Shown: positions 17,785 to 27,111 of the stretch, in pieces | Layout: the number at the start of each line of letters is the position of its first letter | Position numbering within the stretch: position 1 is the stretch's first letter | Assembly: GCF_963860125.1 (NCBI RefSeq) | Contig: NZ_CAWLFA010000007.1 | Location: 1 to 64,000 of the forward strand | Reading direction: 5' to 3' | Source of the DNA: Picosynechococcus sp. PCC 7002 | GTDB lineage: Bacteria; Cyanobacteriota; Cyanobacteriia; Cyanobacteriales; MRBY01 | DNA length: 64,000 nt | Made by a program: the position numbers and the translations under genes | Notes under the pieces: generated by a model | What the model was told of the DNA's origin: nothing | Database searches by the model: none | Seen by the model: the letters and a program-made list of their open reading frames with translations, nothing else

Positions 17785-18378
17785 TTATCGAAAAATGACT
17801 TGAAAAAGATTGCTCCCCGTCCACAGCAGGCCAATGATCACCCCAAGAAAAACCAAGGCGATCGCCATGCCGAGCAAGCTTAAAACCCCATCATCTTCCT
17901 GGAGGCCGAGGGCCGCAAAAAAAATGGCGATCGCCGGCACCGTATTCGCCCCAGGAATCGGTAAAACCACCAATAAGGCCATGGCCGACAAAATAATTCC
18001 CAAAATAATTCGTCCCGGCAGACTGTGACAAATGGGTGTCAGACGGGGTTTCGTGATTTTCTCGACCCTTTTTAACCAGGGAATCAGATAACCCATAAAC
18101 CGCTGAATTTGCGGTAGGGAAAAAGACGTTTGGAGAACTTTGCGGGGCACCCAAGGTTTAGACTGCCCCAGACATAGTTGCAGGGTGATCGACAGCATCG
18201 CCATGCCAAAAATAAAGGAAGTGCCGGGGATCGCAAAAATACTCAAAAAAGCAATGAGCGCCAGGGGAAAACCAAATAATCTTTCCTCGGTGAGGGCAAA
18301 AACATTGGCCAGGCTCACCTTTTCCGGACGTTCCTCCTCAAAAAAATAGTGGTGTAGTTTTTCAGAAAGTTTTTTCAT
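17785..18378 (-). CDS. ExoD-family membrane protein
   Basis: A 197-residue integral membrane protein of the ExoD family, first described in exopolysaccharide production of rhizobia. Signature features are the GFPLALIAFLSIFAIPGTSF stretch and the second LVVLPIPGANTVPAIAIFFA segment, with about four to five membrane helices. The ATG at 18378 is chosen; a TTG 18 bases upstream would add six residues. Its 3' end faces the end of the ATPase gene 20 bases away. Function in cyanobacteria is not known. Confidence 0.7.
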   Translation of the reverse strand: MKKLSEKLHHYFFEEERPEKVSLANVFALTEERLFGFPLALIAFLSIFAIPGTSFIFGMAMLSITLQLCLGQSKPWVPRKVLQTSFSLPQIQRFMGYLIPWLKRVEKITKPRLTPICHSLPGRIILGIILSAMALLVVLPIPGANTVPAIAIFFAALGLQEDDGVLSLLGMAIALVFLGVIIGLLWTGSNLFQVIFR

Positions 18379-18408
18379 GCTGACTGGGCGAGCCAAAAAA
18401 CGGCTTAT

Positions 18409-19233
18409 TTACTGATAGCGTTCGAGAAAATCCAGGGCCTCATTGCGCAAATCATAGTATTTTTGGGTTTCCCGTAGTTCGTGGATATGTCGGGGTCGAG
18501 GGAGATCCACCGTTAAAACTTGCCCAATTGTAGCCTGGGGGCCATTGGTCAACATCACGATTTTGTCAGACATAAACAGGGCTTCGTCAACGTCATGGGT
18601 AATCATCATCACGGCTTGACGGTGGTTTTCCCAAATATCGAGGACTTGGGTTTGCAGTTTCGGTCGGGTCAGGGCATCGAGGGCACCAAAGGGTTCATCG
18701 AGGAGGAGCATTTTTGGCCGAGTCGCCAAGGCTCTCGCAACCCCTACCCGCTGTTTCATGCCACCGGAAAGTTCGTGGGGATATTTGTCGGCGGCGGCGG
18801 TGAGATTGACCATGTGGATATGTTCGTTAACAAGGTGGCGGCGATCGCCTTTAGAAAGATGCTTGTGAACTTCATCCACGGCTAGGCGGATATTGTCCCG
18901 AACCGTTAACCAGGGTAAGAGCGCGTAGCCTTGGAAAACCATCATCCGGTCAGCACCGGGGCGGCGAATCAGTTTCCCCTCTAGGGTGACATGGCCGGCG
19001 CTGGGTTTTTCTAAACCCGCAACGATCCGCAGCAGGGTCGATTTACCGCAACCAGAATGGCCAATCACAGACACATATTCCTGGGCGCCAATGGTGAGAT
19101 TGATATCTTCGAGGACAACAAACTGGCTTCCATCGGCCTTGGGATATTGTTTGTGAATATGCTCAATGGCTAAAAAAGTATCGTTGGGAGATTCCATGGC
19201 GGCAGGGGAGGGGAAAGATTGGGGTCTAGTCAT
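18409..19233 (-). CDS. ABC transporter ATPase, NrtD/SsuB/TauB type
   Basis: A 274-residue ATP-binding subunit of a nitrate/sulfonate/bicarbonate-class importer. Walker A GHSGCGKSTLLRIVAG, the LSGGMKQRVGVARALA signature, Walker B MLLLDEPFGALD and the ITHDVDEAL switch are all intact. It ends the three-gene operon permease-binding protein... read in minus order 21506 to 18409 (permease, binding protein, ATPase). An internal ATG at 19197 (MESPNDTF) could be the true start; neither has a strong ribosome-binding site. Confidence 0.85.
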   Translation of the reverse strand: MTRPQSFPSPAAMESPNDTFLAIEHIHKQYPKADGSQFVVLEDINLTIGAQEYVSVIGHSGCGKSTLLRIVAGLEKPSAGHVTLEGKLIRRPGADRMMVFQGYALLPWLTVRDNIRLAVDEVHKHLSKGDRRHLVNEHIHMVNLTAAADKYPHELSGGMKQRVGVARALATRPKMLLLDEPFGALDALTRPKLQTQVLDIWENHRQAVMMITHDVDEALFMSDKIVMLTNGPQATIGQVLTVDLPRPRHIHELRETQKYYDLRNEALDFLERYQ

Positions 19234-19255
19234 AGATTTGGGATGCTAATTTTGT

Positions 19256-20653
19256 TTAGCTAACGGGATAAATTTGGGGACGTTTGGCCCGCAGTTCAAA
19301 ACTATTGAGGTAACCGACTGGATCGCTTGGATCAAAGGCTTTTTGGTCGATAAAGGCAGTGGCTGGTTCTACCTTGTAATCTTCGCTGGGACTGGTAATC
19401 CCCATTTCGGCGGCAATGTCCCGGTAAAGATCGGTGCGCCAGGCTCGCTTGGCGATCGCCTCTAGATCGGTTGGTAATGTTTCAATTTGGCCCCAGCGGG
19501 CTGCTTGGGTCATTAACCAAATCCCCTGGGACTGCCAGAGAAACGTGGAGTGATCATGGGGCACCGTCGAAGTTTCGGGGTGCAATTCAAAAAAGGTCGT
19601 CGTATCTAAACTGCTCTCTAGCCGTTGCTGGGCATCAAAACCACCGTAGTCGTAATCCCCGACAATGGCCGGACGAGTGTAGTTTATATTGGCCCCTGTA
19701 AAGGCCCGTTCGGCGATAATGCTTGCCACTTCTTGCCGATGATTGGGGTCGCCACAATACTGACAAGCTTCGATCAAGGCTTTGACGAGGGAGCGGTAGG
19801 TTTTGGGGTATTGTTCAATGAAAGATTCCGCCACCGCCAGCACCCGATCCGGATGGCCCCGCCACACATCTCGCCCTTGGATGAACGTAAACCCAATGCC
19901 TTCATTTTTGGCGATCGCCCTAGTATTCCAAGGTTCTGCCACCATGTAGGCTTGCATCGCCCCGATCCGCATATTGCTCACCATCTGGGGCGGCGGCGTA
20001 ATCACCAATCGCAACTCTCGCATCGGATCAAGGCCAATGGCGGCGACTAAATAACGGGCAAAATATTCATAAATTGAAGAACTTAAGGGAATTCCCCAAG
20101 CGCGGTCATCAAGGGGAGATTTTTGCCAAAAACTGCGGAGATCTCGGCCAAATTTAGCTAAATCACCTTGGTAATCTGGCCACGGTTTTATGCCAGCCTC
20201 CCAAAGCTGTCGGTTCATGGTCAAGGCATTGCCATGGCGGTGGAGGGTCATTGCTGCCACCAACGGAAAAGCCCTAGCTCCTTCGGCACCAATTCGCGCA
20301 TTGGTTACGGCCCCAGAAACCACCGGCGACGCATCCAATCGACCGAAGATCAACCCATCACGGGCATTGGCCCAACTGGCTTCGCGACTGAGTTGGACAT
20401 TCAAACCGTATTTCTGGAACAAACCTTTTCTGTAGGCGATCGCCAGGGGCGCACAATCATTCACCGGCACGAAGCCTACCGTTAAATTCGGTTTTTCCAA
20501 ACTTTCTGGCCGTACCAAGGGCTCAACCGCTAAAGCATGGGGCAAACGACCCTGAATCTTTTTACCCGTTGGGGCAGTACAAGCACCATAAACTAATGCC
20601 GAAGCCGTTGCCCCCATCCCAAATACAAAGGAGCGTCTACTTATTTTATTCAT
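19256..20653 (-). CDS. NrtA/CmpA-family ABC binding protein (Tat-exported)
   Basis: A 465-residue substrate-binding protein of the NrtA/CmpA class, which bind nitrate, nitrite, bicarbonate, cyanate or related anions. The N-terminus RRSFVFGMGATASALVYGAC carries a twin-arginine signal with a lipobox-like cysteine. Conserved family segments include VGFVPVNDCAPLAIAYRKGL and MVAEPWNTRAIAKNEGIG. Unlike the nrtABCD operon there is no second ATPase with a fused binding domain. The c-di-AMP riboswitch ahead of the operon argues for a substrate linked to osmotic or pH balance rather than simple nitrogen supply; this is inference. Confidence 0.8.
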   Translation of the reverse strand: MNKISRRSFVFGMGATASALVYGACTAPTGKKIQGRLPHALAVEPLVRPESLEKPNLTVGFVPVNDCAPLAIAYRKGLFQKYGLNVQLSREASWANARDGLIFGRLDASPVVSGAVTNARIGAEGARAFPLVAAMTLHRHGNALTMNRQLWEAGIKPWPDYQGDLAKFGRDLRSFWQKSPLDDRAWGIPLSSSIYEYFARYLVAAIGLDPMRELRLVITPPPQMVSNMRIGAMQAYMVAEPWNTRAIAKNEGIGFTFIQGRDVWRGHPDRVLAVAESFIEQYPKTYRSLVKALIEACQYCGDPNHRQEVASIIAERAFTGANINYTRPAIVGDYDYGGFDAQQRLESSLDTTTFFELHPETSTVPHDHSTFLWQSQGIWLMTQAARWGQIETLPTDLEAIAKRAWRTDLYRDIAAEMGITSPSEDYKVEPATAFIDQKAFDPSDPVGYLNSFELRAKRPQIYPVS

Positions 20654-20666
20654 TGCAGTGATGCTC

Positions 20667-21506
20667 CTAATGCTGGGCCGGACGATGGGTAATCGCCGTT
20701 TGCAGATAAGCGAGGGCCGAATCTAGGATCAAGCCTGTGATGCCGATGACAAAGACCGCCAAAAATACCGAACTCACATTGAGGCGGTTCCATTCGTCCC
20801 ACACAAAAAAACCAATGCCAATGCCCCCGGTGAGCATTTCCACCGCGACAATGACGAGCCAAGCGACCCCCATGCTGATCCGCAATCCCGTAAAAATGTA
20901 GGGTAAACTCGCTGGCAAAATAACCCGCCATAGTTGTTTCCAGCGGGGCATTTCTAACATTCGCGCCACTTCGAGATAATCCCTCGGTACTTGGGCCACA
21001 CCTTCTGCGGTGTTGATAATCGTTGACCAGAGGGAGGTGATAAAAATGACAAAAATCGCCGAGGGTTCTGCTCCATTAAAAATCGACAAGGCGATCGGTA
21101 GCCAAACTAAGGGCGATACAGGTTTGAGAATTTGAATAATCGGGTTAATCGCGAGCCAGGCATTACGGGAGAGGCCAATCCAGATTCCCACTGGGATCGC
21201 CACCAAAGCCCCCAAAATAAAACCAATAATTACCCGGCGCAAACTGGCCAGAAGCAACCAACCTAAACCCAAATCTCCAGGGCCACGCCGATAAAAGGGA
21301 TGCAGAATAAAATCCAGGTTATTGACCAATGCTTCTAGGGGCGTCGGCATCATTTCGCCCCGCACTAAGGCGATCGCCCACCAGAGCAGTAACAATCCCC
21401 CAAAACCATAGAGGGGTAGCCAAATTTCTTTGCGGAGACGATTTTGCCAAAAAGACGGTACCAAAAACCTTCTGGCCCCACGGGCCAAACTCGATAATAA
21501 AACCAT
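20667..21506 (-). CDS. ABC transporter permease, NrtB/SsuC type
   Basis: A 279-residue inner-membrane permease with six predicted helices and the EAA-type cytoplasmic loop (VARMLEMPRWKQLWRVILPA), typical of the binding-protein-dependent transport family for nitrate, sulfonate or bicarbonate. First gene of the operon; its ATG follows an AGGT ribosome-binding site and lies about 95 bases after the c-di-AMP riboswitch. A gap of only 13 bases separates it from the binding-protein gene. Confidence 0.85.
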   Translation of the reverse strand: MVLLSSLARGARRFLVPSFWQNRLRKEIWLPLYGFGGLLLLWWAIALVRGEMMPTPLEALVNNLDFILHPFYRRGPGDLGLGWLLLASLRRVIIGFILGALVAIPVGIWIGLSRNAWLAINPIIQILKPVSPLVWLPIALSIFNGAEPSAIFVIFITSLWSTIINTAEGVAQVPRDYLEVARMLEMPRWKQLWRVILPASLPYIFTGLRISMGVAWLVIVAVEMLTGGIGIGFFVWDEWNRLNVSSVFLAVFVIGITGLILDSALAYLQTAITHRPAQH

Positions 21507-21600
21507 GCAAAATTACCTACCCTTTTTCAGTAAATAGAGGGAAGTGATTGGTAACTGACAGTCGTTGTCTGGGAATTCTGATTTACGGTGCGATCGCCGT

Positions 21601-21756
21601 GCTTCAGTCTTCTTCCGATGCTGACGAGGTTAGCTGACGGGCTAGGACTGGAAGATGTCCCTTTTCTGCATATCTCAGAAAATAAGCCCCGGTGTCTTCC
21701 CGGTTGGGTTGACGGGTGGTTCCCCCGCTTCAAGGCTTTGTAACCTTGAACTAAGC
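21601..21756 (-). promoter_or_regulatory. c-di-AMP riboswitch (ydaO-yuaA type)
   Basis: On the minus strand this leader has the hallmarks of the ydaO-yuaA class: GAAGCGGGGGAACCACCC near the 5' side and CCCGTCAGCTAACCTCGTCA near the 3' side. A terminal P1 helix closes GCTTAGTTC with GACTGAAGC. Internal hairpins include AAGG/CCTT, GGAAGA/TCTTCC and TTTTCTG/CAGAAAA. The class binds cyclic di-AMP and usually switches off K+ and osmolyte transport or wall genes. It precedes the NrtA-like ABC operon. Identified from memory of the consensus; a covariance search with the Rfam model would settle it. Confidence 0.8.
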
Positions 21757-21773
21757 TGACTTACTCAGTTGGC

Positions 21774-22035
21774 CTATAAGCTAGCATTTCTCCAAGGACT
21801 TTGTAAATTACCGTAGGGATCAAAAAATCAAAAATCCAATCAAGCCCAGGGGACTGAACTCCCTTTGCCTCTGCCAGGAGATATCCCATTGGGGGGCGAT
21901 CGCCGGGAGATTTTCGGCCCAGCGCTTCAGATCCGCCGTCCACACAATTCCATCAAGCACAGGCTTCCCAGTGAGCAGATCCCACCGGGCGTTTCCTGGG
22001 CTTGCTTCAAAACTCCCAAAATCCCTATTTTTGAA
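21774..22035 (-). pseudogene. Frameshifted gene remnant, unknown protein
   Basis: The minus strand encodes a protein-like sequence with no start codon (RWDLLTGKPVLDGIVWTADL, then AENLPAIAPQWDISWQRQ). It is closed by TGA in a six-T run; skipping one T restores DPYGNLQSPWRNASL and a TAG at 21774-21776. HIP1 is used as codons for AIA, as in real cyanobacterial genes. I do not recognise the family. It is cut at the 5' side by a stop at 22036-22038. Best read as the decayed 3' end of a gene. Confidence 0.5.
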
Positions 22036-22213
22036 TCATGGGTTGACCCTATTGCCGCAACAGTCACCACAAGATTTATCTTTGAGATTTCCTTAAAATT
22101 AGCAACTCTTTTTGGCACTTTTAATTTTCACTAATTCTCAGCATAAATTTATGATTCGCCTGAAAAATATTCGCCTCTAGCACTAAGAATATGAATTCAA
22201 TGATGTTATAGAA

Positions 22214-22312
22214 TCTACTCCCAGTTCTATTGGGGATCAGCCACTGGAGGAAACGGGGAAAGAGCAGTGAAAATTTGCCGCTGTCCCGCAGTTGTAAGTC
22301 AGTTGATACTAG
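22214..22312 (+). promoter_or_regulatory. Orphan cobalamin riboswitch
   Basis: The plus strand shows the conserved core of a B12 riboswitch: GCCACTGG, then GGGGAAAGAGCAGTGAAAAT, then GCCGCTGTCCCGCAGTTGTA, and a possible closing AGTCAG..GATACT. The class normally sits in the leader of cobalamin uptake, synthesis or B12-independent enzyme genes. Here nothing is transcribed on the plus strand behind it: the tail abuts the 3' end of the minus-strand siderophore operon at 22322. It therefore looks stranded by a rearrangement. Confidence 0.75.
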
Positions 22313-22321
22313 GGCGTGTCA

Positions 22322-23299
22322 TTAATTAAGGCCATAAAATTGCTTTTTTAAACTATCTGCAATTTCGTGGCAAGCTATTTTCGCTGCTTGCACCACATGA
22401 ATTGAGCGAATAAAACTATGGATTAGGGTCGGGTATCGAAGAATTTTGACCGGAACTCCAAATGACCGGAGGCGATCGCCATACATTAACCCATCATCCA
22501 GGAGGGGATCCTGTTCCGCAACTGCAATAATTGCGGGTGGTAGTTGACTGGCATCCTGAACCCTCAGTGGGGACACTTGCCATGTTTCCGCTTGGGAAAA
22601 GTCTTCTAAATACTGTTGCCAGAACCAAGCCATTGTTTCTTTTGATAACCCAAGCTGATGACCTGCTTGATAGGAGTTTGTCTCAAAGCCGTACTGGGTA
22701 ACGGGAGTAATCAGTAATTGGGCAATGGGCGAAATTTTCCTCTCATTGCGTAACTGGATTGCTGCCACCGCCGCTAAATTACCCCCTGCACTTTCTCCAC
22801 CAAGGGCTAATCGTTGGCGATCGCCTCCCAAACTAGCTGCTTGTTGATCCGCCCAATAAATCGCATCAAGGGCATCATGGACGGCTGCGGGATACTTATG
22901 TTCTGGAGAGCGTCGATAATCTACAGAGATCACAATACATTGCCCATATTTAGCTAAAAAAGAACAAGTATCGTCTGCACTATCCAAGGAACCAAAAACC
23001 CAACCACCCCCCTGAAAATAGACAAGTATTGGTAAAGATAAGTCAATACCTTTATCACAAATAGGACGATAGATTCTAATTGGAATTGCTGGTGAATGAG
23101 GACGTTTAATTAATTGATTCTCAAATTTTACGCCAGCTTCTAACCTGAGATCGTAGAGTTTAATGGCTTCTTGAAAAAAAAATCGCCCCTGCTCTGCTGT
23201 TAGTTGCGTGATCGGAGGATGTCCTAGTATTGTCATTCGCTTTTTGATTTTTTCAATGATTTTAAGAACCTCTAGATCGATTTTACTTTGAGTGATCAT
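22322..23299 (-). CDS. Alpha/beta hydrolase, hormone-sensitive-lipase type
   Basis: A 325-residue carboxylesterase-like hydrolase. The oxyanion motif FQGGGWVFGS (HGG-like) is near residue 99 and the nucleophile GESAGG near residue 167; the acid and histidine are in EQDPLLDDG and LIHSFI. The family cleaves short esters or amides. As the last gene of the siderophore operon it could process the siderophore or its acyl chain, but it is separated by 104 bases from the gene before it. The HGG histidine is replaced by Gln (QGGG), which is unusual. Confidence 0.75.
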   Translation of the reverse strand: MITQSKIDLEVLKIIEKIKKRMTILGHPPITQLTAEQGRFFFQEAIKLYDLRLEAGVKFENQLIKRPHSPAIPIRIYRPICDKGIDLSLPILVYFQGGGWVFGSLDSADDTCSFLAKYGQCIVISVDYRRSPEHKYPAAVHDALDAIYWADQQAASLGGDRQRLALGGESAGGNLAAVAAIQLRNERKISPIAQLLITPVTQYGFETNSYQAGHQLGLSKETMAWFWQQYLEDFSQAETWQVSPLRVQDASQLPPAIIAVAEQDPLLDDGLMYGDRLRSFGVPVKILRYPTLIHSFIRSIHVVQAAKIACHEIADSLKKQFYGLN

Positions 23300-23403
23300 A
23301 TTTATTTCTACGAGTAAAAGCTATCAATTATTTTTGTTTAAGAAATATATTAATCCCCTAAAAAATATAGGGAATTAATTGAATTTTTCAGAATTAAAAT
23401 ACA

Positions 23404-25851
23404 TTAATGCCGGACAAACTTATGGCTTGTTTGAATTTTGGAAAACTCTGAAAAAAAGGTGTGTTTTTCTAAAATCATCAAAGTTGCTTTTTTGTGGGGT
23501 AGCTTAACTGTGTCATGGATTTTAAAACCCATATTAGTTAAAAGAGGGATTAAAATTCGATTTTTGGCGTCAGGTTCAATAATAATTCGCTCCGTATCAT
23601 AGGCTTTAAAAGCAAACTGAAACGATGCCCGAAAGATCGGTATAAGATATTCAGGGGTCAAATGACGTCTCTCACCTATGGCAATGTGTCCACCAATATC
23701 AGATTTTTGATAGGGATAAAAATGGCGAATGTTATCTGCTGCAACCTGATAAAAAATACCATAACAAGCAGGTTCTCCTTCCAAAGAGGCAATTACCAAA
23801 TCCTTTTGGATTGCTGTAAGAGATTTTCTCAGGAACTTCTGAAATTCTGTAAATGAAAGATTAAGCTTCCAAAAAGGAACCAAATGTCTTTGGTGCATCC
23901 AGTTAAAAATACGTTCTAAATCTTGCCCATAATCAACAGTACGGATAGAGGCTGTCTTGTTATATTGCGCATCATAGTAATCAAAAGGAGTTGTTAAGGC
24001 CGCTTGAAACTTTTTTTTTCGAGCAATTAACTGATCATAATCTGCATCGTGCAATACGGTATGCAAAGCGTTATTGACCTTTCCATAGGCAGCAGCGTGG
24101 GGGCGATCGCTGTCGTCGTTATAGCCGTAGGTAATTAAACGATTACGGTTTAAACAGAGCTTTGTAAATTTTGGAGCCAAAAGATTAAACAACTCAAAAC
24201 GATCTTGAAGCTGTGGAAATTTCTCTTGGTAATTCAGAATGGCTTGTCGTACTTGCCGCCAGAATTTTACTTCGGGATAGCAAATATGTTGATCTAAAAG
24301 GTCAGAAAGATAACGATGGTGACAAATAAATAAGCCTGCAAAAATAAACTGACATAAGCCTTCGGGGGGTTCAGTAAGCAAGACTTCTTTAAGATCTGCA
24401 GAAAGATTGAGTAGTTCCGGTAGCGGCTGATCACTGATATTAACATCATCCACAAAATCCTTCATCGCAAGGCGACTGGGAATATTATTTTTGAGGACAA
24501 GAATTGTATTTTCACCGTGGGGTGAGAACACCGTGCCATATTGATAGAGGTAGTGAAGTAACGGTGGTAAAACAGTATTGAAAAGACGATCTAACCAATC
24601 TTCAAGGGTTAAACCGGACACCTCAACTAACTTAAAAATCAGGGGATAACCATCAGCATCGAGGTGCACTAAAGACGCGAGGGTAACGGGTCTTTCGTCG
24701 GGGTCGGTATAGCTCAGAACACTTTCTCGCCAGAGACAACCCAACATTTCTTTGTATTGGTAAGGGGCACTGGAAAGTTGCTTGTAGTAATTGTGATTGT
24801 AATTTAGACTTGCCACTTCACCGGGCAGAATCATCCGGCATTCTTCACTCAAAAAAGGATCGTTGGCATGGATAGATTTGATGTACTCGGTAACCTTCGG
24901 GGCAATTTGGGTACGCTCATTGGGCAAACCACGATAAACCAACGTATTCAGAATGCTGAGAGGCAACTTCACATGGCGTTTCTGGCTGTGGCTGGTATTC
25001 ACAAATGTCCGGATGGATTGCTGCGGTAGATAGAGATCTTCGCTCTTACCGAGGTAAACAATCAACTGCAATGCCACCGCTTCACCAAAGATCGGCACAA
25101 CGATGTTTTTCCACTGCCAATCATGGACGGGCATGAAGTAATACTTAGCTGGCTCTAAACCACGCTCCTGCAACAGACCACTGAATCTGGCAACCGCTTC
25201 AGGAGATAATTCTTCTTCGATTAAACGCTCATACTCAAGATCGGTAACGCCGTTGTAGCTAGACTGCTCGCGGGCGATCGCCAACCAAGTCATCTGGATA
25301 GGTTGCTTGCTTTCGGGGGCATGTTCTAAATAATCGTCATAACCAAAACCAATGCGACCCTTATTAAAAGTAATCCAAGGGTGACCTTCCATTTCCCCTT
25401 CCAGCTCGGCATAGTTGAGGTTGAGGAGATCAACATTTTTGCTTTGTTTGCGCTGATAAATGTGGGCATCGGCAATCAAAGTATTGGTGAGTTCTTTCAA
25501 CAAATGGGCGGTTGTTTCACCGGTCATCCCCACTGTTTCATGGATATCTAATGCAAACTGAAAGGGGTTAGTTGCAGGTGTCCATTCATCATTTTCGCCG
25601 CGATAAATCGACTTTGGATCAACGCGATAACTATCAAACACTCGCAGCTTGGCAGTAAAGCGATAACCTAATCCATCAGGCAAGTTCAGTTGATAGGTAA
25701 CAATGTCTTCTTTGTCATCAATAACATCTGGTTTAATGATCTCCTCATACATAAACTCCGAGAGCATTTTTGTTAGGAGATTGAGACTAACGGTTTTCCA
25801 GATTTCAGGAGTTAAGGCGGCATTCAAAGCTTGAATATTATTCATGATCAT
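23404..25851 (-). CDS. IucA/IucC siderophore synthetase fused to GNAT acyltransferase
   Basis: An 815-residue fusion. Residues 1 to about 600 are an NRPS-independent siderophore synthetase of the IucA/IucC family (HPWITFNKGRIGFG, FMPVHDWQWKNIVVP, SIRTFVNTSHSQKRHVKLPL are diagnostic), which condenses a citrate carboxylate with an amine. Residues about 640-800 are a GNAT domain of the IucB/RhbD kind (FNWMHQRHLVPFWKLNL, IIIEPDAKNRILIPLLTNMG). The synthetase part matches RhbF-like enzymes. A second acyltransferase domain in the operon fits a siderophore with two different N-acyl groups such as the lipid-tailed synechobactins, although which domain transfers which acyl group is unknown. Confidence 0.88.
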   Translation of the reverse strand: MIMNNIQALNAALTPEIWKTVSLNLLTKMLSEFMYEEIIKPDVIDDKEDIVTYQLNLPDGLGYRFTAKLRVFDSYRVDPKSIYRGENDEWTPATNPFQFALDIHETVGMTGETTAHLLKELTNTLIADAHIYQRKQSKNVDLLNLNYAELEGEMEGHPWITFNKGRIGFGYDDYLEHAPESKQPIQMTWLAIAREQSSYNGVTDLEYERLIEEELSPEAVARFSGLLQERGLEPAKYYFMPVHDWQWKNIVVPIFGEAVALQLIVYLGKSEDLYLPQQSIRTFVNTSHSQKRHVKLPLSILNTLVYRGLPNERTQIAPKVTEYIKSIHANDPFLSEECRMILPGEVASLNYNHNYYKQLSSAPYQYKEMLGCLWRESVLSYTDPDERPVTLASLVHLDADGYPLIFKLVEVSGLTLEDWLDRLFNTVLPPLLHYLYQYGTVFSPHGENTILVLKNNIPSRLAMKDFVDDVNISDQPLPELLNLSADLKEVLLTEPPEGLCQFIFAGLFICHHRYLSDLLDQHICYPEVKFWRQVRQAILNYQEKFPQLQDRFELFNLLAPKFTKLCLNRNRLITYGYNDDSDRPHAAAYGKVNNALHTVLHDADYDQLIARKKKFQAALTTPFDYYDAQYNKTASIRTVDYGQDLERIFNWMHQRHLVPFWKLNLSFTEFQKFLRKSLTAIQKDLVIASLEGEPACYGIFYQVAADNIRHFYPYQKSDIGGHIAIGERRHLTPEYLIPIFRASFQFAFKAYDTERIIIEPDAKNRILIPLLTNMGFKIHDTVKLPHKKATLMILEKHTFFSEFSKIQTSHKFVRH

Positions 25852-25892
25852 TAGGTAAATAAGTTAATTAATAGAAGAAAAAATCTGCTTTT

Positions 25893-27110
25893 TCAAGCAT
25901 CATGTTGATGTCGAGTTATCGTTTTTGCTAACACTGGATGTAATCCGAGTGACCAAGTATAGGCTAATGTAAATACTGACAAAATACCGGCTAGAATTAA
26001 AGGAAAAGCAAAATTATATTGCTCGACGGCATAAGAGGCTGTTAAGGGAGATAAAACCATACCAATATTAGCAAAAGCAAACATTAAAGTGTAATTAAGA
26101 GGAATTTTTTTCGGGTCACTATTATTAAATAAATAGAGTTCTAAAGCCGCTTGGGTAACAGCAAGAAAGAAACCATAAACTACTCTCGAAAATACAAATA
26201 GCGATAAAGAATTTGTTGACCCTTGGATTAATAATGTCACTGCCAACAGCAAAGATCCCATGGTATAAAGCAATAGAATGCGATGAGGTTTAGCGTAACT
26301 GCGGATAAAAGGCAATGCGGCGATCGCCATTAAACTGGGAATGGCAAATAGAATACCGCCAGTCGTTAAAGTTGTGCCAAAATAATCCGCCCCAGTGACA
26401 TAGCTAACAAAATAGGGCCGCACGAGATTGTGAATAAATTGAAACAATAAACAAATCACGCCAATAGCTGGGATAAATGTCCAATGGGTTTGCAGAATAT
26501 CTATCGGTGAATTATCTGATTTGACTTTTTTAATTGACTGTTTATTTTCAGGTAATGCTTCTAAGAAAAACCAACATAGAGCGAATTGCAATATATCTAA
26601 TAAAGCCACAATAAAAAATGCATTAAGGGGATTTTGAAGCTGAATAATCCAGACTCCAGCGATACTAGAAACAACAATTCCTGTGTGAAAAACAGCCTGG
26701 TAAGTTCCGGCCATCATCTCCCGTCTTTCTTCACCACCTAACTGAATAATTAGGGGATAAAGAATCACAAAGCTGCTTCGAAACATTAACAAAATTACTG
26801 TGGCGATCGTAAACTGCGTCACATTTTGACTCAAGGTTATGGCTATGCAAACTAACGCAGAACAAATTTGCCCAAAATAAAGTAAAATTTTGATATTTAA
26901 TCTATTCGAAAAAAATCCCCAAAACGGTGCAGTCAACACTACTGTCACCCGACAAATAAAAATATAGAAGCCAGTGTAGCTTAAATCTTCAACACCGAAT
27001 ACTTTTTCAAAGAAAACAGGATAAAAAGGTGCGAGTAATACTTCTGAAAAAATATAAGTAAAGGCACAAACAAATAAGACTGAAATTGAACGATTTAAAG
27101 TGTGATTCAT
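25893..27110 (-). CDS. MFS transporter, probable siderophore exporter
   Basis: A 405-residue major facilitator with about 12 membrane helices. The first part has YTGFYIFICRVTVVLTAPFW followed by FFSNRLNIK, the loop 2-3 region of drug-type MFS exporters. It sits inside the siderophore operon, one base before the end of the hydroxylase gene and 41 bases upstream of the fused synthetase gene, so export of the finished siderophore is the natural role. Import or a role with a lipid-tailed product cannot be excluded. Confidence 0.8.
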   Translation of the reverse strand: MNHTLNRSISVLFVCAFTYIFSEVLLAPFYPVFFEKVFGVEDLSYTGFYIFICRVTVVLTAPFWGFFSNRLNIKILLYFGQICSALVCIAITLSQNVTQFTIATVILLMFRSSFVILYPLIIQLGGEERREMMAGTYQAVFHTGIVVSSIAGVWIIQLQNPLNAFFIVALLDILQFALCWFFLEALPENKQSIKKVKSDNSPIDILQTHWTFIPAIGVICLLFQFIHNLVRPYFVSYVTGADYFGTTLTTGGILFAIPSLMAIAALPFIRSYAKPHRILLLYTMGSLLLAVTLLIQGSTNSLSLFVFSRVVYGFFLAVTQAALELYLFNNSDPKKIPLNYTLMFAFANIGMVLSPLTASYAVEQYNFAFPLILAGILSVFTLAYTWSLGLHPVLAKTITRHQHDA

Positions 27111-27111
27111 A

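Noticed and set aside
21865..22134. 89-codon plus-strand frame
   Set aside because: Proline-rich, and the opposite strand holds a better, HIP1-consistent protein remnant.
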